Part shown: piece after piece, positions 1 through 13,095 of the stretch
How the letters are laid out: each line of letters opens with the position of its first letter
How positions within the stretch are numbered: position 1 is the first letter of the stretch
Source: Diprion similis
Taxonomy: Eukaryota > Arthropoda > Insecta > Hymenoptera > Diprionidae
NCBI RefSeq assembly: GCF_021155765.1
Contig: NC_060116.1
Coordinates: 3,224,001-3,288,000 of the forward strand
DNA length: 64,000 nucleotides
Reading direction: 5' to 3'
The notes under the pieces: model-generated
What the model was told of the DNA's origin: nothing
Database searches by the model: none
What the model saw: only the letters and a program-made list of their open reading frames with translations
Translations under genes and position numbers: made by a program

Positions 1-121
1 GTTTGAAAGTGTATGACAGTTCAAAGAGGAAAATAATTCGACGAAAGAATGACCTCAAATTCAATTAATTGATCCTCCACAGCGGTTACTACCTCTCGAA
101 CCCTAAGGGGCTGACAATCAG

Positions 122-552
122 CTGCGACGACTTGGTGGATCGTGGCAGAAGAGGAGGGTGCAAGGGCAGGAAACGACGCAGGCGAAGGAGCAGGCGCGGA
201 AAATGCGGACGCAGGCGATCCCGCAGGCGAAGGAGGCACGGCAGGGGAAAGTGCAGGGGAAAACGCAGCAGCAGGAGGAGGAGGAGGGGCAGGGGGAAGA
301 GGAGGTGCGGACGTCGAGGGCGCAGGCGCGCAGGCGAAGACGAGATGGACGAGATGGCCGCCATCTTGCCGCGCGACAGCCCCAGAAAACCCACCAGACT
401 CGGACGTGGCAAATTCCCTGAGAGGGGCGCCACTCGCAGTAAGAGTCTTAGCGATCGATCTTCGGCTACCCGGTCTTCGGGAGGCAGTGCGGCTCTCGAT
501 GGCCAGACGCCGCTGTAAGCCAAGCGAAAGTCGTGGGGTTATACACCGGTGA
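122..552 (+). CDS. Possible 3'-terminal exon, Ala-Gly-Glu repeat protein (partial)
   Basis: A GC-rich block stays open from a possible splice acceptor (AG at 120-121) to a TGA at 550-552. In this frame it reads as imperfect Ala-Gly-Glu/Asp/Asn units (AGEGAGAENADAG, then AGEGGTAGESAGEN) followed by a poly-Gly stretch and an Arg-rich tail. Third codon positions vary within the repeated units, which mildly favours coding. An in-frame stop at 112-114 means any coding exon must start after it. The other frames and the opposite strand are also open, as expected of GC-rich repeat DNA, so the frame is not certain. I recognise no family. Upstream exons would lie outside the window. A non-coding GC-rich tandem repeat is an equally good explanation. 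Confidence 0.25.
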
Positions 553-960
553 TTTTTTCTTCCTCCTCTTTGAATCAGATTTTTGTTTTTCTTTGACATT
601 CGTTGACGCTCGGTTTTCTTTTGCCTTTTACAGCCGCCGAGGAAAACATCCGCAGTCGTGAGAGGTGCGAGGCTGGTTCTTCTTCTTCGCCCCTGGTGTG
701 ACTTCTCGAAAAAAAATGATCATCCGTTCGGGATGAAATGAATTTTTTTTTCACAACACACATAAAACAAACAAACAAACAAACGGTGTCGTCGTACTTT
801 TAATTTTGCTAAAAATATTTTTTTTTTTTATACAACCTCGTGTATTTGATATATATTTTGCCGCTGTTTTTTTCAACATGTCTGTTTTTTTTTTTTTTCC
901 TTTTTGATCAGTTTATATATTATATTATGCGCAAATAAATCTTTCATGCAATTTTTCAAT
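553..960 (+). other. Possible 3' UTR with AATAAA signal
   Basis: After the TGA at 550-552 the plus strand turns T-rich, holds a short AAAC tandem repeat near 767-784, and reaches AATAAA at about 934-939. This fits the 3' UTR of a plus-strand gene ending here, but depends on the uncertain exon before it. Confidence 0.25.
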
Positions 961-1375
961 TACTTGCCGAGTTTTTCTTTACATCGTAGGACGAGAAGTT
1001 TTTTTCTTTTTCAGGTGTAGATGGTATTGGGAAGGATCAGGGGCAAGTTCTAATTTCGTAAGATGAGGTCGGGGTAACGCAACATCTGATAGGTGATCTA
1101 CCCGTGTCCTTTGTGTGAGGATGTGTCGAAATCTTTCATTTGCACATAATTAGTACGGCGCGTTATTATAGGAGGTCACACCTCGGTACTTGCGAAACAA
1201 CGACACTCACGATTGTCTATGAGTTAGGATAACTGTTTTTTCTTATGCATACCTACTTCTCTCAGGTTTTATCGCAAGTAAAACAGTTCGTTGTGAAAAC
1301 CATAACCTAGAAAATAGAACCGTGGAGATGACGATGATGAAATCGAGGAAAGTAAAAGGCATCATAGTTTTTTGG
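961..1375. other. Intergenic spacer
   Basis: AT-rich, with no supportable exon or RNA gene on either strand. It would separate two genes converging from opposite strands if the plus-strand 3' end near 950 is real. Confidence 0.5.
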
Positions 1376-1392
1376 TAGTTATTTATAAAAAT

Positions 1393-1398
1393 TTTATT
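1393..1398 (-). terminator. Poly(A) signal of the PYPV-rich cuticle-like gene
   Basis: AATAAA on the minus strand, about 160 bases past the TAG stop of the cuticle-like gene and the first exact signal after it. Cleavage would be expected near 1,375. Confidence 0.5.
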
Positions 1399-1556
1399 AT
1401 CTTCAATGAAACATTAAAAAATTGATTCATCACGCGAACTCTTTCGCGTTATGGTATACGATTTTGGTGAACAGGCTACAGTGATCTCTACGCTTCTGTT
1501 AACGACGAAGTTTTCATTCGTGATAACGGTGTTTCGGACTGTCGTCCTGTTCCCTC

Positions 1557-4500
1557 CTACCAGCCGTGGCCATATCCCTCGTAAGCGCCACCGTAACCAC
1601 CATGGCCTCCGTGACCAACATAGACCGGGACTGTCTGCTTTACGTAGACGGGAACTGGGTGCGGGACGGCGACGGGAACTGGGGAATGTACCTAGAAAAA
1701 TAAACGAATAATTAAATGGCTGTGCTTCTACTATTAGAGGACGAAGAATTTTTCTCAGAGTTTGCTCAGGTTGGCCAAATTTCGTAGCTCGTTTTATTTG
1801 TGTCAGAATTACCTTGGTGTTATCCACTTTCTGAATACACATGCTGATTTTTCAAGAACTTTTTTTCCCGGTGGAATTTACCAAGAATGGATTCACACCG
1901 GAGCAATTGACTGGTTCTTTGAAATACGCTTGATTCTCTTGAGGTTGGAATTCGTGAGAATTTAATATGAGAGGCAAAAGTTTGTGCTTAGGAAACCGGA
2001 ATAACTTTTGTATGAATTTAGTATTTTTTGCTTTCTAACTGATCATGATCGATTATTTGATATCTGACGAAGTCGGAATCCTTCGATGCAGGTTGAAGAA
2101 CTGCTTCAATGATCCATTTAGTTCTCATATATTTTAATCTTATTCATTGTAACCTTTTATTTTCAGAAAAATTCCTAAATGACCCGGAACCAATAATTAA
2201 TTCTAAAATCAAATCAGAGTTTGATCAGATTTTGATGCAAGATTGCGGAGCTGAGGATTTAAAGACTTCCAAGTCAACTAGTGTGACAATCGTGTGATGA
2301 ATCGAAAAAATTACTTGGAAACAAGAATATTCATGCATCCTTGAACGAGTAAAAAAACATTTATCTTTGAGAGCAGCATTATTATTAATATAAACTATAC
2401 GAGGCCAGTATGAGTTGACTATCACACGTGCGAAAAAAACATAAATTCAGTTAGCTTGTAATTATCGGATGGAATTTCTGTTTTTCAGATGGCGTAATAG
2501 AAATGAAAAAATGAGAAATGAGAAATTATTGTTTCATAATTTTTCCCTATTCATAGCACGTGTTTGCCTCCTACTTGTCAGTTATCCTAACAAATCTTCT
2601 CAATTGAGTGCCTGAATACTGTGCATGAAAATTAACCTACACTGCAACAACCAGTCGTCCATTCTAATGGAGATTGATATCAGTCTAACGTGGTTGCGAG
2701 TTCAATTTTTTCCGAAGCATCAATCTTCAACCCACCTTGGTAAACCATGAGTATCAATTTACATGCAACAATTACGTACTCTACTTTATGCAGGATCTGT
2801 AAGGTTCCATCATGATTTCCTACATCATTACCACACCCACGTTACACTGGCACACTACACTAACCGTGTCAGAAAAATTCTTTTCATATCTCACCTTGAC
2901 GGGGTAGGGGGCTGGTACTGGCACCTTCACGGGGTAAGGGGCTGGAACGGCTACCTTTACGGGGACTGGGTACGGCCTGTCGACAGGGACGTGGACGGTT
3001 TTGGTGTGGACCACTGGGTAGGGAGCCGGTACAGGTACAGGCACAGGGTGGGCGACTGGTACCTGTAAAAAGTTTGAGGTTGTTGTTAGGAACCATGAAA
3101 AATGTCAAGCTCTCAGGGAACAGGATTCCCTGGTCCAGCAAAAAACGTATATCAGGATGATAGTAAGAATGGTTTTATTCTCAGAAGCATGGAAGAGTCG
3201 ATTTCCCCGAAATGTATCCGTTAACTAACTAAACCCGGGATGATGTCGATGGATGAAAAAAAGTTCAGTTAAAATTTTCAGACAGTAGGCAAGACGTGTG
3301 ATTGCTCGTTTGAGATACGTTGATGACTGTCAATAAGCCCAAAGTAGAAGCTGAGTCAACCTCATACACATGACATCCTTAAAAATATCAAGCCAAGACA
3401 ACGTCGAAACAAAAATTAAAAATCGTGTAGGACTCGGTATACCGAATGTAACAGGATCAATAGAAAAAAATCGGTAATTATCGTAATTTCAAAGTCTTGC
3501 GAAACTGTTCTTTCACGATGGAACGTCAATTTATAGTCCACTTCTAAACCGTTGACTATAAATTGGACTTTTGCGAACGTTTGTAGTTGACATGTAGTCA
3601 ATTGTTGGCTTCAAATATGCCCTTTTCATTGTTCTCCGATCAGTTGGCTTTATTTTCTGCCGGGAATAAGCCGAATAAGAATGCACTTTATGTCACATGG
3701 GCTTAAAAGCTCTTTTCCTCAACCAACCAATCATCACCATACCTTGACATGAACAGGATAGGGCCTGTCGACGGGGTAGGGATGAGCCACTGGAACGGCG
3801 ACAGTCTTTTGGATGGCAACGGTTTGGATGTGACCGTGTCCGTGTCCATATCCACCGTATCCGCCATATCCATAGCCGGCATCCCATCCTCCGTGTCCCA
3901 GGTCGAGTCCAAGGCCTCGCTTCTTCACGGCTTTGTCTTCGACGGCGAAGGCCATCGAGACCAGCATCAAGCAGACCTGCGGGATCAGACATTACGCCAC
4001 AATATGAATATGGGTCGAGGGAAATCCAGCGCCGTGTAGGCGGACTCAGCGTTTCCTGGTCTGTTCAAGTCGCACGTAGCCCACTCGGGACAACGAAAGC
4101 CTTGTGCTTGGCAGCCGCGACAAACTTGTTTGCTCCTTGAGGATCGTTCGGTCTCAGGACTGTCTGCTCACACTTTTTTCAGCGTGTAATCTGATACTCG
4201 ACCAGGTTTACGATCTACCAGGATTTTATCGCCTGGTTGTGACAAGTATTTGTTCTAAACTAGTAAGCTACTGATCGAACCTATTTTCCGACATTGGCTA
4301 GACTTTATTTAACGCGGAATCTGATCTCTACTCGTGCTCAAGAATTACGCGTAAGAATCAGTTGGGCAGTGATAATTTAGGCTATTTTGAACGTTTCGAG
4401 TTTCCGGATCTACTGGTGCAACTGATCAATTTTATTTGACTAATTGCTGTCGCGATTTGAACTCATATCGATGGTCTTTGTGAGAACTGATTTTTTCGAA

Positions 4501-4723
4501 AGGAATACGCTAGACGAACGATTTTTTCTGTCTAAGGATAATTGAATGACTCGTCAAATCCTTTATCCATCGTTTGACTATAACTGCCAAAAAAGACGCT
4601 GGACTACTTTTCCAAAATTTAAATAGGGTGCCCCAAAAATAAAAAAATACAAGTCGAAGCCCGCCTTGGGCGAAAAAATGATATCCTATAATTTTGAATT
4701 TGCAAACGTACCAGAACTCTCAT
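1557..4723 (-). CDS. Secreted PYPV/VPV-rich cuticle-like structural protein
   Basis: Four exons join in phase 0 into a 182-aa protein: 4723-4712, 3976-3743, 3062-2895 and 1691-1557 (stop TAG). The first exon gives only MRVL; exon 2 completes a signal peptide (MRVLVCLMLVSMAFA) and continues with a Gly/Tyr/His stretch, GYGYGGYGGYGHGHGH, at about residues 37-52. The rest is repeats of VPV, PYPV and APYPVKV, and the C-terminus returns to Gly/His/Tyr (GHGGHGGYGGAY). All three introns have GT...AG borders and fall between VK or signal-peptide codons and a Val codon, so exons 2-4 look like duplicated modules. Such composition is typical of low-complexity insect cuticular or extracellular matrix proteins, so a structural role in cuticle is inferred. 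No chitin-binding Rebers-Riddiford motif is seen. A strong TATA box lies upstream. Confidence 0.85.
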
Positions 4724-4806
4724 GGTGGCAGATTAGCTGACCGTCAAGATACACTGCTTAGACCGGTAAATGAAATCGGCTCTGACGCTATTCGGTAGAA
4801 AACCAC

Positions 4807-4816
4807 CCTTTATATA
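4807..4816 (-). promoter_or_regulatory. TATA box of the cuticle-like gene
   Basis: The minus strand reads TATATAAAGG here, 84 bases before the start codon at 4723. Transcription would begin about 30 bases downstream, leaving a 5' UTR of roughly 55 bases. A strong TATA box is common on highly expressed, stage-regulated cuticle genes. Confidence 0.6.
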
Positions 4817-4829
4817 GGGAGTTCACTTT

Positions 4830-7800
4830 CATTTTGCCTATGCACCCCGCCAATAGGAAACCAATAGCGATTGTCGCCCGTTTGCCACACCTACCTCAAT
4901 GCATTCGAGTGTGTGCGTGTGTGTCTAGCGCTGATCTAGTCTTCTATGAAAATGTTCGTGTGTTTGTCGGTGTAGTCGCGTACCTGCATTTAGAGCACGG
5001 GAAACCACTGGTAGGGATATATTAAATGCGGGGAAAATCCTGCAGCAAGGCTTAGCCAACGGTTGTATAACACGATGCAAATGTGGGAATGCACGTTCAC
5101 GTACGACATATCGTAACATTTAATCACACGGTGGACACTCTAAGGATTTACGCTTCTGCGTTGTTTCATGAAAAATTCGCTAAAACCATAAAATACAAAA
5201 CACTTTGCAACGCTCGTTCCGTGCACGCAATGCCCTCGTGATTTCGGATTGAAAACAAAGTGTGCAGTTTTTTAACAAGCGTTTCTTCTTGCTTGTACGT
5301 TCATTTTGATCCTTCACTTTGAGAGATCGTAAAAACTGCAACCTCGCTTCTTTCAAATTCTTACTGTAGCTATAGACAGACACTTGACACATACACCCTA
5401 TGGCGTCTCCTTCCAAAGACGAGTAAGTCAATTAGTAGCCTCGGTATGTTGGAAAAAATGTTTGTTATTCACGATTCCAATAATTTTGTCTCTTTGGGAC
5501 TGAATAATATTTCAATATGCTAAAGCACGATTGCACATCGTTCATGCAAAGTTGTTTTTTCTTCGCACTGGACTCGGTCCATTTTTCGGAAATTATTTGG
5601 TTGGAGGTTGAAAAGGATGCGGTTGCGATCCTATCATCGATCTTTGTGATTAACGGACTGATAAATAATTGATGACTGGGCAGTTTTTCATCGACTGGGA
5701 TATACACCTAAATTTATCGCCTTATTTAACTACCGACCAATATAAATCCTGACTTTTTAATCACCCGAATGATCAAGCGGATCTATTTAACTGCGATATA
5801 GCTAATTTTTTTTTCTTTTACTTATCTGCAGTTCGTGCATTTATTTTTATTTTCTACGAATAAAATCGCCTGTACTCGAAATCTTCTCCAGTGATCACAG
5901 ATAAGATTCTAAAACATTTGGTACAGAGTCAGAATTCATTTCCAACAATGTTTCGAAAGGAGATGAATTTCTTCATTGGGATTGAGTCGTAAATTTTGAA
6001 CCTTTTAACTGTCGATTAAGCAAGCGTTGAAATTTTTTTAACAGACCTTCAGTAACAGACGGGAATTCTCATATTTTCGCATAATATACGAGTATCGATC
6101 GAATTAATTATCAGCAATCCGACATGCATATATCTGGTATCACCTACGTTCAGCTTCAGTGGCTTTCTGGACTTTAGAACCAAGCACTCAGTGGAATGAT
6201 CAGTAATTAAGATGACTGCTTGAAAACGTAATTTAGAGCTCCAATTACCATAGCTTCTTTGATGAAATGAATATTCATTCAAATGGCCCAATTTGGCTTA
6301 ATTACATCCTCGACGTGCCAAAAATTATTGCCAACGTTTAACATGATATAAGCATGATCAGCTATTTTACTTTCCATAAAAAGCCAAACTCGAGTTTTGA
6401 TTTCTAATACTGCAGTCCGGACGGCAATAACGTTTCTAGTTTTGTAAGAATCATGTCGATGGAGAACAAAAAACCAAAGGAAGAAAAATTGAGTGACTTT
6501 ATTGACCGGTTAGATAAAAAAATTGAGCGATTTTTATAACATAGATTAGTTACCATAAAATCGCAAGTCGTGGGAGAAAAAAAGAACAAGTGTTTGAATA
6601 AGAGTCGAATTTTGTATCACGATGTAACGTTCGGTGATTATTATTCACATGCTGAAATGCACAGACGTACACGATTAGCCAAAAAGATGATTCTCGGATT
6701 TGGTTTTACGTTTGGGACAAGAATAGTTGTTTGCCTCTCGATCGGGTTCAAGGTATAATTGTCTCATCCACTTGCAATTGCGTTTGCACAATGTTGAAAA
6801 ACATATGCTAATTACACCATTTTTCTTATCTCTCGAATGGTAGATTAAAAAGTACACTTTGCGTTGGTAATTAGCAGTACTAAAATGTTTTCAAAACATT
6901 AACACCCAATTAACATTTTGTTATTGCTATAATTACATATGATTAAAGCTGTTAATGCTGCTGTATAATAAAGAAAATGAATATTCAATATAAAGTTGAT
7001 AAAATCATGTAGTAATTTAAAAAAAAGTTTAGTGTATTTATTTTTCAGTGTTTAAAAAGTTGTCGCTACATCAATTCGCTGTGAAATTCTTCATGTATTA
7101 AATTTCAAAAATTGTCATATGAAATACGTGTTACGCAAAAAATCAATTCTAAGTACACATGAATTTAAGAAAAAAGTACTTTGTGTTTGAATTCGCAGAA
7201 TTTTAAAAACTTGGTGAAAATTATCCGCGTGATATTCGCCTGTGCAATATTTGATTCCGGAATCCATTTCTCAGGAATAACGAGACAAATATGTGTTACC
7301 TTGTAGATCTGTGACGGTAGATAAACGTTCGTTTCACGTTATTACAGCATTATATGGGCTGATTTACCAACTTTCAGCTTGCTTTTTTAATTTTTTGACC
7401 ATTAAGCCATACGGACGTAGAATATGTTTAGAAAACTCAAGTAAGTGGATTTAATTTCGATTCCATTTCTATCCCACTATGAAAATATCAGGATATATTA
7501 AAAATTGTCCACTTTTTCAAAAATGAAAATGAAGAAAAAAAATTCTTTATGTTCCTTCGCATAAACAAGACTCACTTGAATTTCATTTTCGGATAGATCA
7601 GACTTTTGTCACAAGAAAAAACACGTCAGGATGAATTTTTTTGTTTTTACGATACGAAGTGTTAAAAGTTTGGATTTTTTGAAATTTGAAAATTTGGAAA
7701 ACTGATGAAATTGATCAACGGGTTCCATGTAAACAGTAAAACGTGAGAATTAGAGGATTTTTATATCATAGTGCTTATTGCAACACACTTTTGCATATTA

Positions 7801-8370
7801 ATTAATTTTTTTTTTTTTTTAATAACTCTTATCTGAGATATGATTTAATTTTTTATTCGAAAGGACCTGTTTCTCAAACTTGAAAAGATTGAAACAATCT
7901 ATTAGAATGCAAAATAATTGTAAATGATGCATATTTGACGTGACAATACATTCATTACCTTGTGTTTCCCCTAAAGTGTTTATTCAAATTCGAACTGGGT
8001 TTCTACGTGAAAAATTTTGGAGAAAATCTAAAATACAAATAGCAGAAACCACGCGTAATACACGAACGCTTTACCCTTTCGAGAATTTTCATTTTCATTA
8101 CTGTCACCGTGTGGTTATAGCCTGTGTATTTTATACCCCCGGAACTGATTTCGGCGAGCCGGAAGTGGAAATACGGCGCGGCTTGGCCTGACCGCGATTG
8201 AAAAGCCGATATCATCTGTGCAGCAGTTGCGGTCTCATATTCCGCAGTGTTTCCGTCATTCAATTTTACGATACTCTCATTACGCTGCAGTGTAATTAAA
8301 CTCGCGTTCAAATTCAAGAACAGGTCAAATTCGAATCGATTTTTAATTCTAATAATAAAAGTGGTCTTCG
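4830..8370. other. Intergenic, AT-rich
   Basis: No ORF here shows a recognisable domain, and none pairs with splice sites to build a gene. The short open frames look random. Poly-T runs near 7,806 and 8,600 and scattered AT-rich words are the only structure seen. Confidence 0.5.
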
Positions 8371-8374
8371 GCCA

Positions 8375-8795
8375 TCAGGAACTCAAATTTGAAGTCATTT
8401 TTTAACTACATATCCAGCGTTTTGAGAAAACAGAAAAATTCTTTGTTTTTTGCGGTTTTCTTTAAAACTGATATCGATAGATGGAAAATGACTTGATCGT
8501 CGTATAGAGCGCAAAATTCTACATCGAATTCTGTCCTCATATATCGGCAACGGAGTTCGATTATCAAATATGAAAAAAAGAACTTATTCTTAGAATTGCT
8601 TTTTTTTTTTTAAATTTGTTAACCCGTCTCTGATTCCGACATATGAGGACATAATTCGATGGAGAATTTTCCGTTCTACAAGATGATCAAGTCATTTTTC
8701 ATCCATTGATATCAGTTTTAAAGAAAACCGTAAAAAAACCGCAAAAAAAATCTGTTTTCTCAAAACGACGGCTATGAACCTCAAAAATTCCCATG
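8375..8795. repeat. Palindromic fold-back element, copy 1
   Basis: Two arms of roughly 200 bases are imperfect reverse complements. The left arm has GTTTTGAGAAAACAG at about 8,412 and ACTTGATCGTCGTATAG at about 8,490; the right arm returns CTGTTTTCTCAAAACG and CTACAAGATGATCAAGT. A T-rich spacer near 8,600 forms the loop. A diverged second copy with the same arm words lies at 51,455-51,900. No coding capacity is seen, so this is a non-autonomous fold-back or MITE-like element. Confidence 0.7.
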
Positions 8796-9009
8796 CATAT
8801 TATGCCATGGGAAGGGAATTTATCGCATATTCATAGTCATCTCTATATCTTGTAATGCATCAATTATCATTTGCGTCAGGCGTCATCTATTACCTGTAAT
8901 GCGATATAAATTGATATTTGTTTACAGTTACTAGAAAACTGTCGTAAAATTCAAGTTATTGTTGGAATCGCAACAAAATCTGGCTTGGTGTAATTACAAT
9001 TGTATGTTT

Positions 9010-9150
9010 TATTTAGTTAACTACGTTTTTTTAGTCAAATAAGGTCTTGAAATAAATTTATTGCTGCATCAATATAAAATTATCATAACAATTACAAGAA
9101 TATACAAAACGAGTGACCGTTAAAAAGAATAGTCAAGACGTACTAGATTT
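9010..9150 (+). repeat. Diverged dispersed repeat, copy 1
   Basis: Words such as AGTCTTGAAA/GGTCTTGAAA, TGCTGCATC/TTCTGCATC, ATAAAATT, GAGTGAC and GAATAG occur in the same order and similar spacing at 47,390-47,525. The match is patchy, as in an old interspersed repeat. Confidence 0.35.
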
Positions 9151-9159
9151 TCTGGTCAC

Positions 9160-12100
9160 GGATAAAATCCTATTTTCATTTTGTACCGGCGACTACATTT
9201 TTCGTTTATGGTGAAAAATGAACGTAATTAAAAACTGTACAGTATGCACTACAAAAAACATTTATCTGGGCGAGAGATGCACAAAAGTATTTTCAATCAA
9301 AAATACAGTTGCATTTATAATACTTTGCGATGCACAAATCAAAAAAATATTTAATGAGATTCTTTTTTCTGTCATTTTATGCAGTAATTAACTGAAATTT
9401 ATGCATCTTATAATTTTTCGTATTTTTATAGTCTTGCATAATTCCCAACTTGATTTACGATATTCTTGATTGATGCTTGCAGATTTATACGATACGAGTA
9501 GGTACATAAATTCGGCAATACGTGCGAAATTTGTATGACACTTTTTGAGCCCATGTGAACTCAATTCTCGGATAGCACAGAACTAAAAGTCGTTAAAACC
9601 TTGTCTAAATAATGTCTTGTCGTCCATTTTTTTTACGTCCAAAATCACGAAACATATCCTTTCGACATGTCGATATTTTTACGCGGTCAAAAAACGAGTC
9701 CGTAAGATATCATTGAAACATCTTTTTTGGCGACTTTCAGTTTCAAATGCTGTCTGGGAAATTACGTAAACTCATTTCTGTTAATGCTTCATAATCTTGT
9801 GAAATTCAAAGATTTATAGGTGACAGGTGATTGATAACAGGAGTCCCTGAGTTTAGCAAAGTACGTAGTAAATCAGATTTTACCTTCGTTCATTTATAGG
9901 TTTATCGATTTACAGGTGATTTATAAAAATCTCGAATTAATTATCTGTACTATATCCAATATTCTTACGTAATTTCAAACTCGATAGCGTCTTCTTGATC
10001 GACACTTACAGATTTTTTACTGCTTCACGATTTCCAAGATCTATTGAAAAGCATATCTTGAATATTTTTTGAAATTATAATTTTGCTTTAATAAACAAGT
10101 TAGTCTTACACAATGTATACAATACAATATAACTTCTCGCTGCACTTGATTAGGTTGAAGTAAAAGATTCAAAACTTTGATTTTCCAGCAATTTTGTATC
10201 AGATAATATTATTACATGCGTTATTTTGCAATTTTGGATAAATAAATTCGTATTTCGAGATCTTAATTCATTCGAAATAATCCTAAAATTAAGAAAATAG
10301 TGTTATTTCTCTCCCAATATTTCGTTACAATCACGTTTCTGACTTCAATCCCTTCTTGTCCACAGTATTTCCCAATTCAGCGGATGAATAATTATACTTA
10401 TGTATAAGAATTTTCGCCGGAGGCAGTTTCTCAACAAGAGAACTCGTCGTTCAGCCTTTCATGTAATACGGATGAATTCTGGCAATATTCGACGTCTTAT
10501 TTCCTGCCGCAGCTTTCTTCGCTGGGCGGAGTGAAAAGTGTAACATTTATCTCAGATCGAGTCCTGTCCAGCTACACTCGTTGCGTAACCTCGTTTTGTC
10601 CGCATGCATGTACGTGCGTAATGCGTAATGCGTAATGCGTAATGCGTGGCTAAAGTATATCGAACAACGTTGCAGAAGCTGGGCGTGTGCATGCGGAACC
10701 GGTCGAAAAGCAGGCGTGATGCAGCCTCGTTTAATTTATTCCTTCAAACATTAAGGGGAACCCGATGAAACTTCGCATTCTTCGCAAGGACTTGCAGGGC
10801 GGACCGTTTCACCGCGATTCGAAGGAAAGTTCCGATAGCGCATGTCGAGTATAATGCGTACCTACCGAATAATAATTTACGTCACCGTAACTGTGCAAAA
10901 AAAAGTTCCCTCGACTTTCCACTCGATGAAATGTTGTCCGCAGGTAATTAGTGAGGTGAAACGAACACCTGCAGCAGACGTCTTTGGATCGAACGTTTTC
11001 AACGTTAGTTATTATAACCATCGTCCCTAATATTCGAAACCATTCTTGTAACTGGGTCAAAACTTGGAAGAGTCGAAAATGCGAAAATAAAATAACGAAT
11101 GATCGATTGTTCGAAATCTTGATTTTTGAAAGTGTTGCTGATTAGAAAAACTGCTAACCAGTATCTCAAGATTTCGAATAATTCATCTTTCGCTTTTTTA
11201 TTGAATTCGCAATATTGAACCTTCCAAGTTTTGACCCCCACCCGCTGCATCCAATTTTTAACACCTTCTACACGGTTAGGTAAAAAAAATGTCTCAACAG
11301 GTCCACTGAAAGTTTTGGGTTGATTCAACTAGTTTTTAATGCATTAATAAGTAAACAAAAAATAAAAATTACAAATTAAATGTCGATACGACAAATTAAA
11401 ATCTTAAATTTTTTAAATTGTGTCATATTCACTAACAGATATGTAACAAATAACACAAATGTAAAATGGACTTACTAAGACATTATGTTTAGTTAAATTT
11501 TAAGAAAATTAAACATTGTAATTCTGAACCTCAGTCGATCTTTCATTTGACACTGATTTTTAATCGTGTGATAGAGGGTTATAAAAAAAAATAGACAATA
11601 ATGTAAATTTACAAACTGTTTGTCTTAGAATATTTTCTATTCTCTTTGGGTCTATCTTTCTGTCTGATATATCAACGTTTGGATATGTCATTAATTAGTA
11701 AAAATCTCGTTTAAAAACATGTATCATCATTATTATTTACGTCACATTACAATCTATACTAACATATTGGCTAAAGAATATCACATTCTCACAGAGGAAA
11801 TTTGAAAGTGTTAATAAATAGTGGCGTGTTTTTTTTAAGTAATAACTTTGACAGCTGATTTTACAGTAACCTGCAACTTTGCGAATTCATCGAGTAGTCT
11901 TATTCAAAAATACTAGTTCCTTTATTTTAGCGCATTGATCATCAGTCGCTGATGACGAATAAACAGAGATGAGTATCCCACAGCATGAATTTTCACATTC
12001 GTGTCGTTCGTTTTTTAAAAGATAATTACAATCCGCCTCGATGTGTATTTTTTCGATGACTTAATGTTGGTACGTATAGATTGAGAAGCGTTAATATTCG

Positions 12101-13090
12101 CGGTAAGATATTTCTTCCTGATCTCTTGACCTTTAGTTTAAACCAGGAATCTTCGCGAGATCGTTTTGACCCTGGCACTGAATTTCCTGGCCGAGTGTTC
12201 GTGCGATTAGCTTACACATGTTTATTCATTTGTAGAATTCCCCGCAGGCTATACACGCTGTCTTTGCGCTATAACCTTATACCGAGTTCATTGAGTACCT
12301 AGTATCATGTGAATTCAGTTTACCTCTTATAAGGACTTGAGGGTCTAATCTGGTCTAGAAGGCTCAAATTTACGCATTTTTCTAACTGAGATAAAAAAGA
12401 AATAAAAAACATTTTTACCATCCATTTTTTTACAGGATATTTATTGATGTTTCAAGAATACAAAAAAATTTCATCAAAAAATTCGAAGAGTTACAGGGTG
12501 GGAAAGTGTGGGCTACAAAAAAAAAATTGCGAGTTCTGGTCGACATGTTTTTGACTCTTGTAGTGTTCCGAAAGAAAAAATCCGCAGAAATCTTTATTAG
12601 TAAAGACGTCTCAATAGTCCGGAGCACGGAGAGAGAAAATAACATTTTTTTTACAAAATGCCGATGATTTGAAAAAACATTTTCATGCGCCCCTGTTTTT
12701 TGACCTTTACGAATTTTTAAAAAATAGTCACAAAGTTTTTTTTGTTAACCTGTGCTTCCAACCATAGATGGATATACAAAGAACATTTCAACCAAATGTT
12801 AAGTGAATCGGTCCATCAGAACTTGAGATATCATGTCAACCAAATCAAAAAAAGTAGTTTCGAGAAAAACGAGTTTAAAGATTCGTTTTGGCCGGACCGG
12901 TTTAGTTGGCGCGGCACAAAGATAACTGTAACTCCGAAAATAATTTGAATTTTCAAAAATCCTCTGAGAGGCTTATTCTTCAAAGTCTAAACTTTGAAAA
13001 ACACATTTCTTGGCATTATTGTTGCGTAAAACAAAACTTTTTTTCGATATTTGTATTTGGAATCTCATGTAGAGTTGCGTTCAGTCATAA
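9160..13090. other. Intergenic, AT-rich
   Basis: No supportable gene. It contains the heptamer tandem repeat at 10,614-10,647 and otherwise only short random frames. Confidence 0.45.
10614..10647 (+). repeat. Tandem heptamer repeat
   Basis: The unit TGCGTAA/TAATGCG repeats about four to five times without interruption, next to CATGCATGTACG. It is a short minisatellite with no evident role. Confidence 0.8.
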
Positions 13091-13095
13091 TAAAT

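Noticed and set aside
21-599. 192-aa minus-strand Pro/Ala-rich frame
   Set aside because: It is the complement of the Ala-Gly-Glu block and lacks splice or promoter support; the plus frame looks slightly better.
2763-3068. Plus-strand frame rich in Gly, Tyr and Trp
   Set aside because: It is the complement of exon 3 of the PYPV protein; the repeats make the reverse strand open too.
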